Source: an uncultured Oscillospiraceae bacterium
Lineage (GTDB): Bacteria > Bacillota > Clostridia > Oscillospirales > Oscillospiraceae
DNA: 64,000 nucleotides
Assembly (NCBI GenBank): GCA_944387015.1
Contig: CALXDH010000012.1
Location: 1 to 64,000, forward strand
Direction: 5' to 3'
The notes under the pieces are model-generated. The model searched no databases and had not been told where the DNA came from. It was given only the letters and a program-made list of their open reading frames with translations. How positions within the stretch are numbered: the stretch's first letter is position 1; each line of letters starts with the position of its first letter. The position numbers were made by a program, and so were the translations under genes. Shown one piece after another: positions 25,391 through 33,741 of the stretch.

Positions 25391-25399
25391 TGGTATAAT
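25391..25399 (+). promoter_or_regulatory. Extended -10 promoter of the degV-like gene
   Basis: TGGTATAAT is an extended -10 element (TG-n-TATAAT) 70 bp upstream of the gene; no good -35 is present, as is usual for this promoter class. Confidence 0.6.
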
Positions 25400-25468
25400 C
25401 GAAGCCCCCGGACAGCGGGGAACGAAACGAACACGGTCCCGCGGACCGCAAGGAGGAGCATATTGCCC

Positions 25469-26308
25469 ATGATCAAGATTACCACCGATTCCACCTGTGA
25501 CCTGCCCCGGAGCCTGCTGGAGCAGCATGACATCACGGTCATCCCTCTGGGGATCGTGAAGGCGGGGCGGCTGTATCAGGACGGCGTGGACATCCGCATT
25601 GAAGACATCGCGGCCCATGTGGATGCCGGCGGCGACATCACCACCACCAACGCCGTCAATATCGCCGATTATGAAGACGTGTTCCGCCGGATGACCGAAC
25701 GGTATGACGCGGTCATCCACATCAACATCGGCATGCAGTTTTCCAGCTGTCATCAAAACGCCAAGCTGGCGGCGGAGGAAGTGCCGGAGGTCTACGTAGT
25801 GGACTCTTCCAATCTGACGGTGGGCCACGGGATGCTGGTGCTGGCTGCGGCGGAGGCGGCGGAGGCCGGCAAGTCCGTCAGTGAGATCCTGGACCTGGTG
25901 GAGGACATGATCCCCCGGGTGGAGACCAGCTTTGTCCTGGACCGGCTGGATTATATGAAAAAGGGCGGACGCTGCTCCGCCGTCACGGCCCTGGGGGCCA
26001 ACCTCCTCAAGCTCCACCCCTGTGTGGAGGTCATTGGGGGCAAGATGTCCGTCACCAAGAAGTACCGGGGTTCCATGGAGAAAGTGGTGGGGGACTATGT
26101 CCGGGAGCGGCTCACTGGCCGGACGGACATCGATACCCGCCGGATTTTTCTGGTGGACACCTGCCGCACGCCGGGCCTGCGGGAAGCGGCGAAGGCGGCC
26201 CTGGAGGCGGACGGCCGTTTCCAGGAGATCATCGAGAGCAAGGCCGGCTGCACCATTTTCTGCCACTGCGGTCCGGATACCTTGGGTATCATCTTTCTGC
26301 GCAAGTAA
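25469..26308 (+). CDS. DegV family fatty-acid-binding protein
   Basis: This 279-residue protein belongs to the DegV family, which binds fatty acids and includes FakB, the partner of the FakA kinase. The signature ITTDSTCDLP opens the protein; GMQFSSCHQNA, the SSNLTVGHGMLVL segment and FVLDRLDYMKKGGR follow. AAGGAGG is about 12 bases from the ATG; a TTG two codons earlier (25463) has better spacing and may be the real start. The acyl-ACP thioesterase 600 bp away is also linked to fatty acids, but no fakA gene is visible. Confidence 0.92.
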   Translation: MIKITTDSTCDLPRSLLEQHDITVIPLGIVKAGRLYQDGVDIRIEDIAAHVDAGGDITTTNAVNIADYEDVFRRMTERYDAVIHINIGMQFSSCHQNAKLAAEEVPEVYVVDSSNLTVGHGMLVLAAAEAAEAGKSVSEILDLVEDMIPRVETSFVLDRLDYMKKGGRCSAVTALGANLLKLHPCVEVIGGKMSVTKKYRGSMEKVVGDYVRERLTGRTDIDTRRIFLVDTCRTPGLREAAKAALEADGRFQEIIESKAGCTIFCHCGPDTLGIIFLRK

Positions 26309-26315
26309 AGAGACA

Positions 26316-26349
26316 TGAAAAAAGACCGCCGGACGGCGGTCTTTTTTTC
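26316..26349. terminator. Bidirectional terminator (degV-like / ridA)
   Basis: AGACCGCC pairs with GGCGGTCT around GGAC, flanked by six A on the left and seven T on the right, so it works for both convergent genes. Confidence 0.92.
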
Positions 26350-26358
26350 GTGGGGTGT

Positions 26359-26733
26359 TTACTTGACGGCGATGGCCTCCACCTCGCACAAAACGCCCTT
26401 GGGCAGTTCCTTCACAGCCACGCAGCTGCGGGCGGGCTTGGAGGTGAAGAACTTGGCATAGGCCTCGTTGAAGGCGGCAAAGTCGCCCATGTCCGCCAGG
26501 AAGCAGGTGGTCTTGACCACGTTTTCAAAGCCCACACCGGCAGCGGCCAGAATGGCGCCCACGTTCTTGCAGCTCTGCTCCGCCTGAGCGGTGATGCCCT
26601 CGGCGATGGCGCCGGTGGCGGGATCCACAGGGATCTGGCCGGACGTGAAAATCAGATCGCCCACCGTCCAGCCCTGAGAGTAGGGGCCGATGGCGCCGGG
26701 AGCGTTGGTGGTTTCGATAACCGTTTTGTTCAT
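26359..26733 (-). CDS. ridA: RidA family enamine/imine deaminase
   Basis: This 124-residue protein is a typical RidA (YjgF/YER057c/UK114) enzyme that hydrolyses reactive enamine intermediates formed by PLP-dependent dehydratases. AIGPYSQ near residue 15, the conserved Arg in SKPARSCVAV near 103, and the Glu/Val segment CEVEAIAVK at the end are all intact. AGAGGAGG stands about ten bases upstream of the chosen ATG. It is monocistronic. Confidence 0.95.
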   Translation of the reverse strand: MNKTVIETTNAPGAIGPYSQGWTVGDLIFTSGQIPVDPATGAIAEGITAQAEQSCKNVGAILAAAGVGFENVVKTTCFLADMGDFAAFNEAYAKFFTSKPARSCVAVKELPKGVLCEVEAIAVK

Positions 26734-26802
26734 GGGAAGATACCTCCTCTGTATAGATGATTTCATCATAACACGGGCGGCGAAAAAGTCAACCTCTGCC
26801 GC

Positions 26803-26831
26803 TTGAGGAAGCAGCCGGAACGTGCTATCAT
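26803..26831 (+). promoter_or_regulatory. Promoter of the acyl-ACP thioesterase gene
   Basis: TTGAGG (26803-26808) and TATCAT (26826-26831) with a 17-bp spacer lie 64 bp upstream. Confidence 0.6.
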
Positions 26832-26894
26832 AGCTATCATATATGGGAATACACAAATGTCGTTGCCGGAAACCGGCGGAGGAAAGGAGCTATT

Positions 26895-27650
26895 TTGAAG
26901 GATTTCAAGCAGTATTTGATGGATGACGGATACTTCCGCCAGGAGGAACTGATCTTCGCGGACTGCGACCGGAACCAGCGGGCCCGGGTGTCCACGTTTT
27001 TGAGCAAAGCGGCTGCCTTTGCCGGGTATGATTATGACGCCCGGGGGCTGGACCATGAGAAGCTTTACGCCATGCGGGAGGTGTTTTTGCTCTCCCGCAT
27101 CGCCATGCGGATCCACCGCTGCCCTGTGGCACGGGAGGTACTGGACATCTCCACCTGGGAAAACGGCGCCAGAGGTGCCCACATGCAGCGGGTCTATGAG
27201 TTGGCGGACCAGAGCGGGGAAGTGTGCGTGTCCATCCGCAGTGAGTGGATCCTGGTGGACCCGGAGACCCGGCGCATCATGCGTCCGGAGACCTTCACCG
27301 CCAAGAAGCTGGGCGTGTGCAACAAGCCTATCGACTGCCCGGAGCCCAAAAAGGTGATGCTTCCCAAGGAAGGGCTGGAGGACCTGGGCAGCCGGGTGAT
27401 CCGTTGGTCCGATCTGGACGGCAACGGCCACGTGTACAGCGGCAACTACGGCGACATCGTCTGGGACGCCCTGCCGGAGGATCTGCAGGAGCGGGTACCG
27501 GAGGAGTTCTACATCAATTACAGCAAGGAGGCCACCCTGGGCCAGGAGCTGAAGCTGTGGGGCTTCCGGGACGGGCAGGAGTACCGGATGGAGGGCATCG
27601 GCCCCCAGGGGACCTGCTTTACGGCGCTGTGTGTATTTGCGAATGAGTAA
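26895..27650 (+). CDS. Acyl-ACP thioesterase (FatA/FatB-like)
   Basis: This 251-residue double hot-dog enzyme should release free fatty acids from acyl-ACP. The first hot-dog runs to about residue 145; the second contains the catalytic segment SDLDGNGHVYSGNYGD (Asn and His of the usual Asp-Asn-His set) and FYINYSKEATLGQ (Glu). It starts with TTG, supported by AAAGGAG five bases upstream and by the absence of a better in-frame start. Such enzymes are widespread in gut Clostridia. The gene is not in a fatty-acid synthesis operon. Confidence 0.9.
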   Translation: MKDFKQYLMDDGYFRQEELIFADCDRNQRARVSTFLSKAAAFAGYDYDARGLDHEKLYAMREVFLLSRIAMRIHRCPVAREVLDISTWENGARGAHMQRVYELADQSGEVCVSIRSEWILVDPETRRIMRPETFTAKKLGVCNKPIDCPEPKKVMLPKEGLEDLGSRVIRWSDLDGNGHVYSGNYGDIVWDALPEDLQERVPEEFYINYSKEATLGQELKLWGFRDGQEYRMEGIGPQGTCFTALCVFANE

Positions 27651-27735
27651 AAAAGGGTGATATAGTTTTGTCAAAAACGACAAGAGACTTTTGAAAGGCT
27701 TTTCACCAAATATATCCAATCCTGTAACCTTGGTA

Positions 27736-27744
27736 TGCTATACT
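27736..27744 (+). promoter_or_regulatory. Extended -10 promoter upstream of the c-di-GMP leader
   Basis: TGCTATACT is an extended -10 element about 240 bp upstream of the large surface-protein gene, leaving room for the riboswitch leader; the -35 region is poor. Confidence 0.5.
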
Positions 27745-27768
27745 GCAATTCAGAATGAGGGGTCGATC

Positions 27769-27812
27769 GACAGGGGGTACCCCCTGTCTCACTTTGCGCA
27801 ATAAAGTGAGAC
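27769..27812 (+). other. Leader hairpins upstream of the riboswitch
   Basis: GACAGGGGG pairs with CCCCCTGTC (27769-27777/27780-27788) and GTCTCACTTT pairs with AAAGTGAGAC (27786-27795/27803-27812). The two overlap by three bases (27786-27788) and so partly exclude each other. Neither is followed by a T run. They may act as a 5' stabilising structure or as an accessory switch. Confidence 0.5.
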
Positions 27813-27852
27813 AGCCTCGGAAAACCCAGGCGCAGTGGAGGCTGCGCACAAG

Positions 27853-27950
27853 CATGTGGGAATCAGGAAAAAGAGAAAACCGTTCGAAAGTACGGGACGC
27901 AAAGCCAGGGAGCTAAAGCGGGAGACCGCCAGGCTGGCCCGGCCGCCATG
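27853..27950 (+). ncRNA. Cyclic di-GMP-I (GEMM-I) riboswitch
   Basis: The leader contains the GEMM-I core almost verbatim: GAAAACC, the GAAA tetraloop-type segment CGTTCGAAAGTACG, then GGGACGCAAAGCC, followed by GAGCTAAAGCGG and the P3 hairpin GCGGGAGACCGC. Flanking CATGTGG/CCGCCATG can close P1. It lies 32 bp before the start of the large surface protein. No terminator follows the aptamer, so control may be at translation or mRNA processing. Confidence 0.92.
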
Positions 27951-27982
27951 ATTTCGACTTCTGATACAGGAGGAGAATGACA

Positions 27983-30900
27983 ATGGCAAGGAAGAGACTG
28001 CAAAAGGTATTCGCGCTGTTGCTGACAGCCAGCATGGCCATGAGCCTGATGAGTGTCGGTGCGGCAGCGGATGAGACCGGCGAGGAAGCCCGCGGGACGA
28101 TTGAGATCGAAGTGGGCCAAACCCAGGAGATCACGGGCTATGGTGTCCACGATGCGGAAAGCGGCCAGGAGGAGTCCTGGCATTCCAGCAATGAAGATGT
28201 TGCGATCGTGGATTCTGCGGATGGAACGGTGACAGTGACTGGTGTGAGTGAGGATACTGCGACGATCACGCACACCTATTATACGGCTGAGATCCAGGCG
28301 GAACTGATGTTTGCGGATCCGGCGGATGACAGCGATCAGAGTCTTCCTGATGGGGAAGGCAGCACCTCTGACGGAGAAGGCAGCACCTCCGACGGAGAGG
28401 GCGGCACTTCTGACGGAGAAGGCAGCACCTCCGACGGAGAGGGCAGCACCTCCGACGGGGAAGGCAGCACCTCTGACGGAGAAGGCAGCACCTCCGACGG
28501 AGAGGGCGGCACCTCCGACGGAGAAGGCAGCACCTCCGACGGAGAAGGCAGCACCTCCGATGGGGAAGACGGCACTCCCGACGGTGGTGAGGAACCCCGG
28601 TATGAGCAGCATGTGGAGTATTGGGAAGTCGTGGTGACGGTCTCTGAGGAATCCGGAACGGACTTCGGGGAACTGACGGACAGCGGCGAGGGCTGGGAGT
28701 GGTACGAAGAGACCGCTACATTGGTCCTGACGGCGGATACCGGCGATTATCCCGGCTCTTCCAGCACGCGATACCCTTGGCAGGCATATTCTGCTGACAT
28801 CACTTCTGCCTATGCTGAGGGCATCCACGTGGGAAAGTATGTTTTGTATGACCTGAGCAACCTGACGGATGTGACATTTGTGGACTGCGAGATGTCCGCA
28901 GGCTCTGTGATGGGCTGCGAGAAGCTGGAGACGGCTACATTCCGCAGATGCGACCTGGGGGTAGACTGTATCCGCTCCGCAGACAAGCTGACCCAGCTTA
29001 CCCTGGAGGACTGCGGCGATCTGGAGGACTATGCCTTCCAGAATCTGAAAGCGACTAACCTGAACTTCACCATCATTAATGGCGGCAGAATCGGCGGCAG
29101 CGCATTTTACAATGTGGGATTTGAAAATGTGACCATTACCGGCGGTGAGCTTGGGTTTGCTGAGGATGTTTATAACAACGAGACCTATTATTATGCTGTC
29201 TTTGACGGTGCCTGGTGGCAGCCGGATGCTACACTGACCATGAATCAGGTGGATATGCCCAGCGACCTGATGGGAAGCTTTTCGTGGTGTGATGTTCCCG
29301 ATCACCTGGTTCTCAACGGCTGCAAGGTGGGGTATGATGCGTTCAGCTATGCGAATAATCTGCCCACGACCCTGGAGATGACGGACTGCGAGGTAGGTTC
29401 CCAGGCGTTCTCCCTTCTGACGGATGGAGCGCTGGAGTCCGGTGACGATCGGCTGAAGTCGGTGAGCATCACCGGCGGAACCATCGCTCAGCTGGCCTTT
29501 TGCAATAATGTGGGTCTGACCAGCCTGACGCTGCAGGATGTAGAACAGATTGAAACCGCCGCTTTTTCCGGCTGCTCCGGTCTGACGGAGGTTATCGTCA
29601 AGGGAGATACCTACCTTTCCAATGCTGCATTCCGGGGCTGCACTGCGCTGGAGCGTGCGGTGCTGGATGGTGAAGTGGAACTGGAACAGGACGTGTTCGC
29701 AAGCTGCCCCGCCCTGAAGGAGATCGTCATCACCGGCACAGAGCTGCGGGGCATTCTGGGCAGCGGCAGCGTGCCGGAGACGGCCCAGCTGGTGGTGGAC
29801 TTCTCTAAGGTCACCTTTATTGATGACAGCTATTTCCGCAACTGCAAGGCGCTCCAGGGAGAGCTTGACCTGAGCAATGTGCAGTATATCGGGTATCACG
29901 CTTTCAGCGGCTGCACGGGTATCACGAAGCTGATCGTCAGCGATGATGCACAGCTGGAGTACAGCGACATCTTCCCCAATGTGATTGAGAACTGGTCTGA
30001 TCGTGTGAGCGCTATTCTGGACGGAAAGTTCCAGCTGGAAGAGGCGGACCGTATTGACGCCATCGCCCCCGATGGCTGGACCTCCACCCGCACCGGCGCG
30101 TATAACAGCACTGTCAACTACGGCGACACGCAGCTGACCAAGGAGGCCAAATGGGCTGACGAGGACTGCACGGTGGCCGATGTGCAGATCAAGGCCTATT
30201 ACTCTGTGCCCCAGCAGATGGACTTTGTCTTTGTGCTGGACTGCACGGACTCCATGTCCGTCATCGGCAATCCTGACGGAGACCAGTATGCCAAGTTCTA
30301 CGATATGCAGTCCAAGCTGCTGGACGTCAGCCAGGAGCTGATGACCACCGCCGGCTATGACTGCAAGGTGGCCTTTACCGGCTACGGCGAAACCGACAGT
30401 TTCAATTCCGGCTGGTTCACGTCTGCGGATGAGGCGCAGGACTATATCTGGGGCATCACGGACTATAAGTCCCTGACGAACATCTCTCTGGGTCTTGCCG
30501 AGGCGCAGAAGCTGGTGGAGGGCAACACCGGACGCAATACCGCCGTCATTCTGATTTCCGATGGTACGCCGCATAAGGGCAACCAGGACTTCCCCTCTGA
30601 TATGACGTATTATGGCTATGACCAGGCAGCGGCCATCAAGGCGGCTGGCGCGGACATCTACGGTGTGCTCCACGCCATCACCGGCGGCGTCATCACCGAT
30701 AAGGCCGAAGAGGTCATGACCACTATCTGCGGTGAGGGCAACTACTTCACTGCCTACGATACCGAAGGCTTCAGCCAGGCGATCAATGACGCCATTTCCG
30801 TCAGCTACGGTGAGTTTGTTCTGACGGATACGGTGGATCCGGCCTTTACGCTGGATGAATCCACCATTCAGGCGTCCTGCGGTGAGGTGGAGATCACCAC

Positions 30901-31417
30901 CGACAGCAACGGCAACACGGTTCTGGTCTGGACGATCCGCGGCATGCCCTTCATGGTCCATACACTGACCTTCCAGGAAACGCTCAACCAGGTGGACAAT
31001 GCCTATCCCACCGGTGACTTTGACACCAATGAAGGCGCTGCCCAGCTCATTCCGGAAGGCGGAGATCCTGTCAATGCCGTCGAGACGCCCGTCCTGCCCC
31101 GGGAGGACACCCAGGAGCCGACGGATCCCGGTGAGAACCCTGACCCGGGCGATGGCGATGATGACGACGATGATGACAAACCCGAAAATCCCGGCACTGA
31201 CATTCCTGATGAGGACACCCCCACCACGGATGTGCCCGGCACCGACATCCCCGACGAGGATACCCCCACTACGGAAATCCCGGAGGAGGATCCGCCTATG
31301 GCGGAGGCTCCCAAGACCGGCGACTTCTCTGCGCTGTGGCTGGCCCTCACCGGACTGTCCGGTTCCGGTCTGGCGGCGGTGACGTTCCTGGGCCGCAAGA
31401 AGCGTGACGAGGAATGA
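27983..31417 (+). CDS. Cell-wall-anchored LRR/VWA surface protein under c-di-GMP control
   Basis: This 1144-residue exported protein has, in order: a signal peptide (MARKRLQKVFALLLTASMAM...GAAA); a Big-like segment (about 33-110); eleven 7-residue repeats (DGEGSTS type, about 123-199); BspA-like leucine-rich repeats (about 290-665, CSGLTEVIVKG, GCTALERAVLDG, CPALKEIVITG); a von Willebrand A domain (about 744-960, DFVFVLDCTDSMSV with a DxTxS MIDAS variant); a Pro/Asp/Thr-rich wall spacer; and the sorting signal APKTGD (from 1109), a hydrophobic helix and RKKRDEE. It is probably a sortase-anchored adhesin. The start at 27983 has AGGAGG eight bases upstream; ATG 27977 is too close. The GC content looks lower than that of neighbouring core genes. 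Confidence 0.88.
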   Translation: MARKRLQKVFALLLTASMAMSLMSVGAAADETGEEARGTIEIEVGQTQEITGYGVHDAESGQEESWHSSNEDVAIVDSADGTVTVTGVSEDTATITHTYYTAEIQAELMFADPADDSDQSLPDGEGSTSDGEGSTSDGEGGTSDGEGSTSDGEGSTSDGEGSTSDGEGSTSDGEGGTSDGEGSTSDGEGSTSDGEDGTPDGGEEPRYEQHVEYWEVVVTVSEESGTDFGELTDSGEGWEWYEETATLVLTADTGDYPGSSSTRYPWQAYSADITSAYAEGIHVGKYVLYDLSNLTDVTFVDCEMSAGSVMGCEKLETATFRRCDLGVDCIRSADKLTQLTLEDCGDLEDYAFQNLKATNLNFTIINGGRIGGSAFYNVGFENVTITGGELGFAEDVYNNETYYYAVFDGAWWQPDATLTMNQVDMPSDLMGSFSWCDVPDHLVLNGCKVGYDAFSYANNLPTTLEMTDCEVGSQAFSLLTDGALESGDDRLKSVSITGGTIAQLAFCNNVGLTSLTLQDVEQIETAAFSGCSGLTEVIVKGDTYLSNAAFRGCTALERAVLDGEVELEQDVFASCPALKEIVITGTELRGILGSGSVPETAQLVVDFSKVTFIDDSYFRNCKALQGELDLSNVQYIGYHAFSGCTGITKLIVSDDAQLEYSDIFPNVIENWSDRVSAILDGKFQLEEADRIDAIAPDGWTSTRTGAYNSTVNYGDTQLTKEAKWADEDCTVADVQIKAYYSVPQQMDFVFVLDCTDSMSVIGNPDGDQYAKFYDMQSKLLDVSQELMTTAGYDCKVAFTGYGETDSFNSGWFTSADEAQDYIWGITDYKSLTNISLGLAEAQKLVEGNTGRNTAVILISDGTPHKGNQDFPSDMTYYGYDQAAAIKAAGADIYGVLHAITGGVITDKAEEVMTTICGEGNYFTAYDTEGFSQAINDAISVSYGEFVLTDTVDPAFTLDESTIQASCGEVEITTDSNGNTVLVWTIRGMPFMVHTLTFQETLNQVDNAYPTGDFDTNEGAAQLIPEGGDPVNAVETPVLPREDTQEPTDPGENPDPGDGDDDDDDDKPENPGTDIPDEDTPTTDVPGTDIPDEDTPTTEIPEEDPPMAEAPKTGDFSALWLALTGLSGSGLAAVTFLGRKKRDEE
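28349..28579 (+). repeat. Eleven tandem 21-bp coding repeats
   Basis: Eleven in-frame 21-bp units encode DGE(G/D)(S/G)T(S/P). Many units are identical or differ at one or two bases, so the array could change in length by slippage without breaking the frame. Confidence 0.95.
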
Positions 31418-31448
31418 CCGCCCCCGCAAAGGAACCCTTAAGAAACAG

Positions 31449-31487
31449 AAAAAGGCCCCTGACCATCGGTCAGGGGCCTTTTTTGAA
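31449..31487. terminator. Bidirectional terminator
   Basis: AAAAGGCCCCTGACC pairs with GGTCAGGGGCCTTTT, flanked by A and T runs on both sides. It ends the surface-protein gene and the convergent oxidase gene. Confidence 0.93.
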
Positions 31488-31508
31488 TAAATGTGGAAAA
31501 GAAGCGAA

Positions 31509-32528
31509 TCAGTAGCCGTAAATCATGGAGCGCTTGATGTCCGCCAGGGAGTGGGCGCCGCACATGGCCATGGTGTCCTCCAGCTCCGCCTTGAGCTTTT
31601 CTACGTACACCTTCACGCCCTCGGCACCGGCGCCGTAGATCATGTTGATGAAGGGCCGGCCGATCAGCACACCGTCCGCACCCAGGGCCAACGCCTTGAA
31701 CACGTCCATGCCGCTGCGGATGCCGCCGTCCACCAGGATGGTCATCTTGCCGCCCACCGCGTCGGCGATGGCAGGCAGGACCTCCGCCGTGGAGGGGCAC
31801 TGATCCAGCACCCGGCCGCCGTGGTTGGAGACCACGATGCCCTTGGCACCGGCCTCCAGAGCCTTCTGGGCGCCGGCAACGGTCATGATGCCCTTGAGGA
31901 TGAAGGGCTTCTCCGCCCAGGCGACGATCTGCTGGAGCTCCTCCACCGTCTTGCTGCCGGCGGGGGGCGTCATGTTCTTCAGGAAGGGCAGGCCTGCGCC
32001 GTCAATGTCCATGGCGATGGCGAAGGGATCGGCGGCCTTCACCAGGTCCAGCTTCTCCTTGATGGTCTCCATGTTCCAGGGCTTGATGGTGGGCACGCCG
32101 CAGCCGCCATTTTTGGCCAGGACCTGGGCGGCACCCTGCATCACGGTGGGATCGGTGCCGTCACCGGTGAAGGCGGCGATGCCGTTTTCCGCGCAGGCGG
32201 GGACCAGGATCTCATTGTAGGCAAGGTCGCTGTACTTATCGCCGTAGTGCAGCGTCAGGGCGCCCAGAGGGGCGGCAAACACAGGAAGCGCTACCTTGCG
32301 GCCGAAGAAGTCGAAGCTGGTGTCCACGGGCTTGTTTTCGCAGATGGTGTCCATGTTCACGCACAGCTCCTGCCACTTCTGATAGTTGCGGATGAAGCCG
32401 GTGCCGATGCCCTTGGCGCCGGGGCCGGGAATGGTGTTCTTGCAGGCCAGTCCGTTGCACACGGGGCAGGACTTGCAGTAGGGACCTACACAGTCACGGG
32501 CCTTGGCCTGAATCTCCTGATACGTCAT
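31509..32528 (-). CDS. FMN-dependent alpha-hydroxy-acid dehydrogenase/oxidase
   Basis: This 339-residue protein belongs to the lactate/glycolate oxidase family (FMN-binding TIM barrel). The active-site stretch SNHGGRVLDQCPSTAEVLP contains the His and Arg that bind the alpha-hydroxy acid. FILKGIMTVAGAQKALEAGA and ILVDGGIRSGMDVFKALALGADGVLIGRPF bind FMN. The N-terminus carries a Cys-rich segment (CVGPYCKSCPVCNGLACKN) common in homologues from anaerobes, probably for metal or redox use. MTYQEI is chosen as the start. The substrate is unknown, possibly lactate. Confidence 0.88.
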   Translation of the reverse strand: MTYQEIQAKARDCVGPYCKSCPVCNGLACKNTIPGPGAKGIGTGFIRNYQKWQELCVNMDTICENKPVDTSFDFFGRKVALPVFAAPLGALTLHYGDKYSDLAYNEILVPACAENGIAAFTGDGTDPTVMQGAAQVLAKNGGCGVPTIKPWNMETIKEKLDLVKAADPFAIAMDIDGAGLPFLKNMTPPAGSKTVEELQQIVAWAEKPFILKGIMTVAGAQKALEAGAKGIVVSNHGGRVLDQCPSTAEVLPAIADAVGGKMTILVDGGIRSGMDVFKALALGADGVLIGRPFINMIYGAGAEGVKVYVEKLKAELEDTMAMCGAHSLADIKRSMIYGY

Positions 32529-32748
32529 AGGAAGTTCCCTCCGAATCTTACTCAAATCTCCTGCACAGCCGGACAGGCTGTGCAAATTTATTGTACCGCG
32601 CCGCGCCGGAAAAGGCAACCGGCCCCGGGAAAACTTTCCAAACGGATCTTGAAAGGCGGAACGTTTGCGGAAAAATCCCGTCTAACCTTATAGAGAGACC
32701 GGTCCCATACCGGGATACTGCATAAGGGGATGAAAAGGAGGCATGGCG

Positions 32749-33675
32749 ATGAAACGAAGAGGATTGGCATGGCTGCTGGCGCTGGTGACGGCGCTGGCGC
32801 TGACAGGCTGTGGGGCAGCAGGCTCCACTGAGATGGCCGCTGCAGACAACAGCAGTTCCGCCGTTATGGAAGAGAGTGTTTTGGCGGAGCCTCAGGCGGC
32901 CTATGGCACCGATGGAGGAACTTCCGGCGGAGCCAGCACCGGGGAGCGCACTGCCAAGCGGATCTACACCGCCGACCTGGAGCTGGAGACCACTGCCTTT
33001 GACCAGGCGGCGGAGGATCTGGAAACACTGGTGGAAACGTGCGGCGGGTATTTCCAGTCCAGCAGTGTCAGCGGCGGCGGAAGTGATTACCGCTACGCTT
33101 ACTATACCATTCGGGTACCGTCAGAACAGTACCGGACCTTCCTGGACCAGGCGGGGACACTGTGCCATCAGCTGAGCATTCAGGAGTATACGGATGACGT
33201 CACCGAGGCCTACTATGATGTGGAGGGGCGGCTCAAGACCCAGCAGACCAAGCTCTCCCGGCTCCAGGAGCTGCTGGAGCGGGCGGAGACGATGGAGGAC
33301 ATCATCACCATCGAGTCCGCCATCTCTGATACGGAGCAGGCCATTGAGGATCTCTCCGGAACGCTGCGGGGATATGACGCCCAGGTGGCCTACTCCACAG
33401 TGAACCTGACGCTGCGGGAGGTCTACCGCCTTTCCAACGGCGAGGAGCCGGCGGAGAACTTCGGAGGCCGGCTGAGCCGAGCCTTTTCTGCCGGCTGGAG
33501 GGGCTTTTTGGAGCTGCTGGAGAATCTGGCGGTGGCGCTGGCCTACGGCTGGGTGCTGCTGGTGCTGCTGGCGGTTGCCGGGACCGGTGTGGTGCTGGTG
33601 CTGCGCCGGCGGAAAAAGATTCAGAGCCCCCCGGAACGCACGGCAGAGGAAAAGAAGGATGACAAGCGGTCCTGA
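32749..33675 (+). CDS. DUF4349 lipoprotein
   Basis: This 308-residue lipoprotein has a signal peptide ending at lipobox LTGC (Cys near 23) and a DUF4349 domain (about 70-265; KRIYTADLELETTAFDQAAEDLETLV, SIQEYTDDVTEAYYDVEGRL with a central coiled coil). Near the C-terminus a membrane helix (WVLLVLLAVAGTGVVLVL) precedes a basic cytoplasmic tail. Thus both ends associate with the membrane. Start 32749 has AAAGGAGG seven bases upstream; ATG 32743 is too close. The function of DUF4349 proteins is unknown. Confidence 0.88.
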   Translation: MKRRGLAWLLALVTALALTGCGAAGSTEMAAADNSSSAVMEESVLAEPQAAYGTDGGTSGGASTGERTAKRIYTADLELETTAFDQAAEDLETLVETCGGYFQSSSVSGGGSDYRYAYYTIRVPSEQYRTFLDQAGTLCHQLSIQEYTDDVTEAYYDVEGRLKTQQTKLSRLQELLERAETMEDIITIESAISDTEQAIEDLSGTLRGYDAQVAYSTVNLTLREVYRLSNGEEPAENFGGRLSRAFSAGWRGFLELLENLAVALAYGWVLLVLLAVAGTGVVLVLRRRKKIQSPPERTAEEKKDDKRS

Positions 33676-33687
33676 GAGGCGTATGAT

Positions 33688-33722
33688 AATGGGAGGCGGA
33701 CGATCGTCCGCCTCCCATTTCC
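33688..33722 (+). terminator. Probable terminator after the DUF4349 gene
   Basis: A near-perfect long palindrome (AATGGGAGGCGGACGA and its complement, 33688-33719) follows the stop, with only a short T run (ATTTCC), so termination may be partial and allow readthrough into the MBL-fold gene. Confidence 0.55.
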
Positions 33723-33741
33723 ATCAAAGGAGGACGTACAT

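Noticed and set aside
28349..28579. Regular 21-bp repeats as a CRISPR array
   Set aside because: The units are contiguous without spacers, lie in frame in a surface protein and encode DGEGSTS.
27863..31429. Long open frame on the minus strand opposite the surface-protein gene
   Set aside because: It is antisense to a gene with signal peptide, LRR, VWA and anchor, lacks a ribosome site, and its Val/Gly/His-rich composition is that of a codon-bias shadow.
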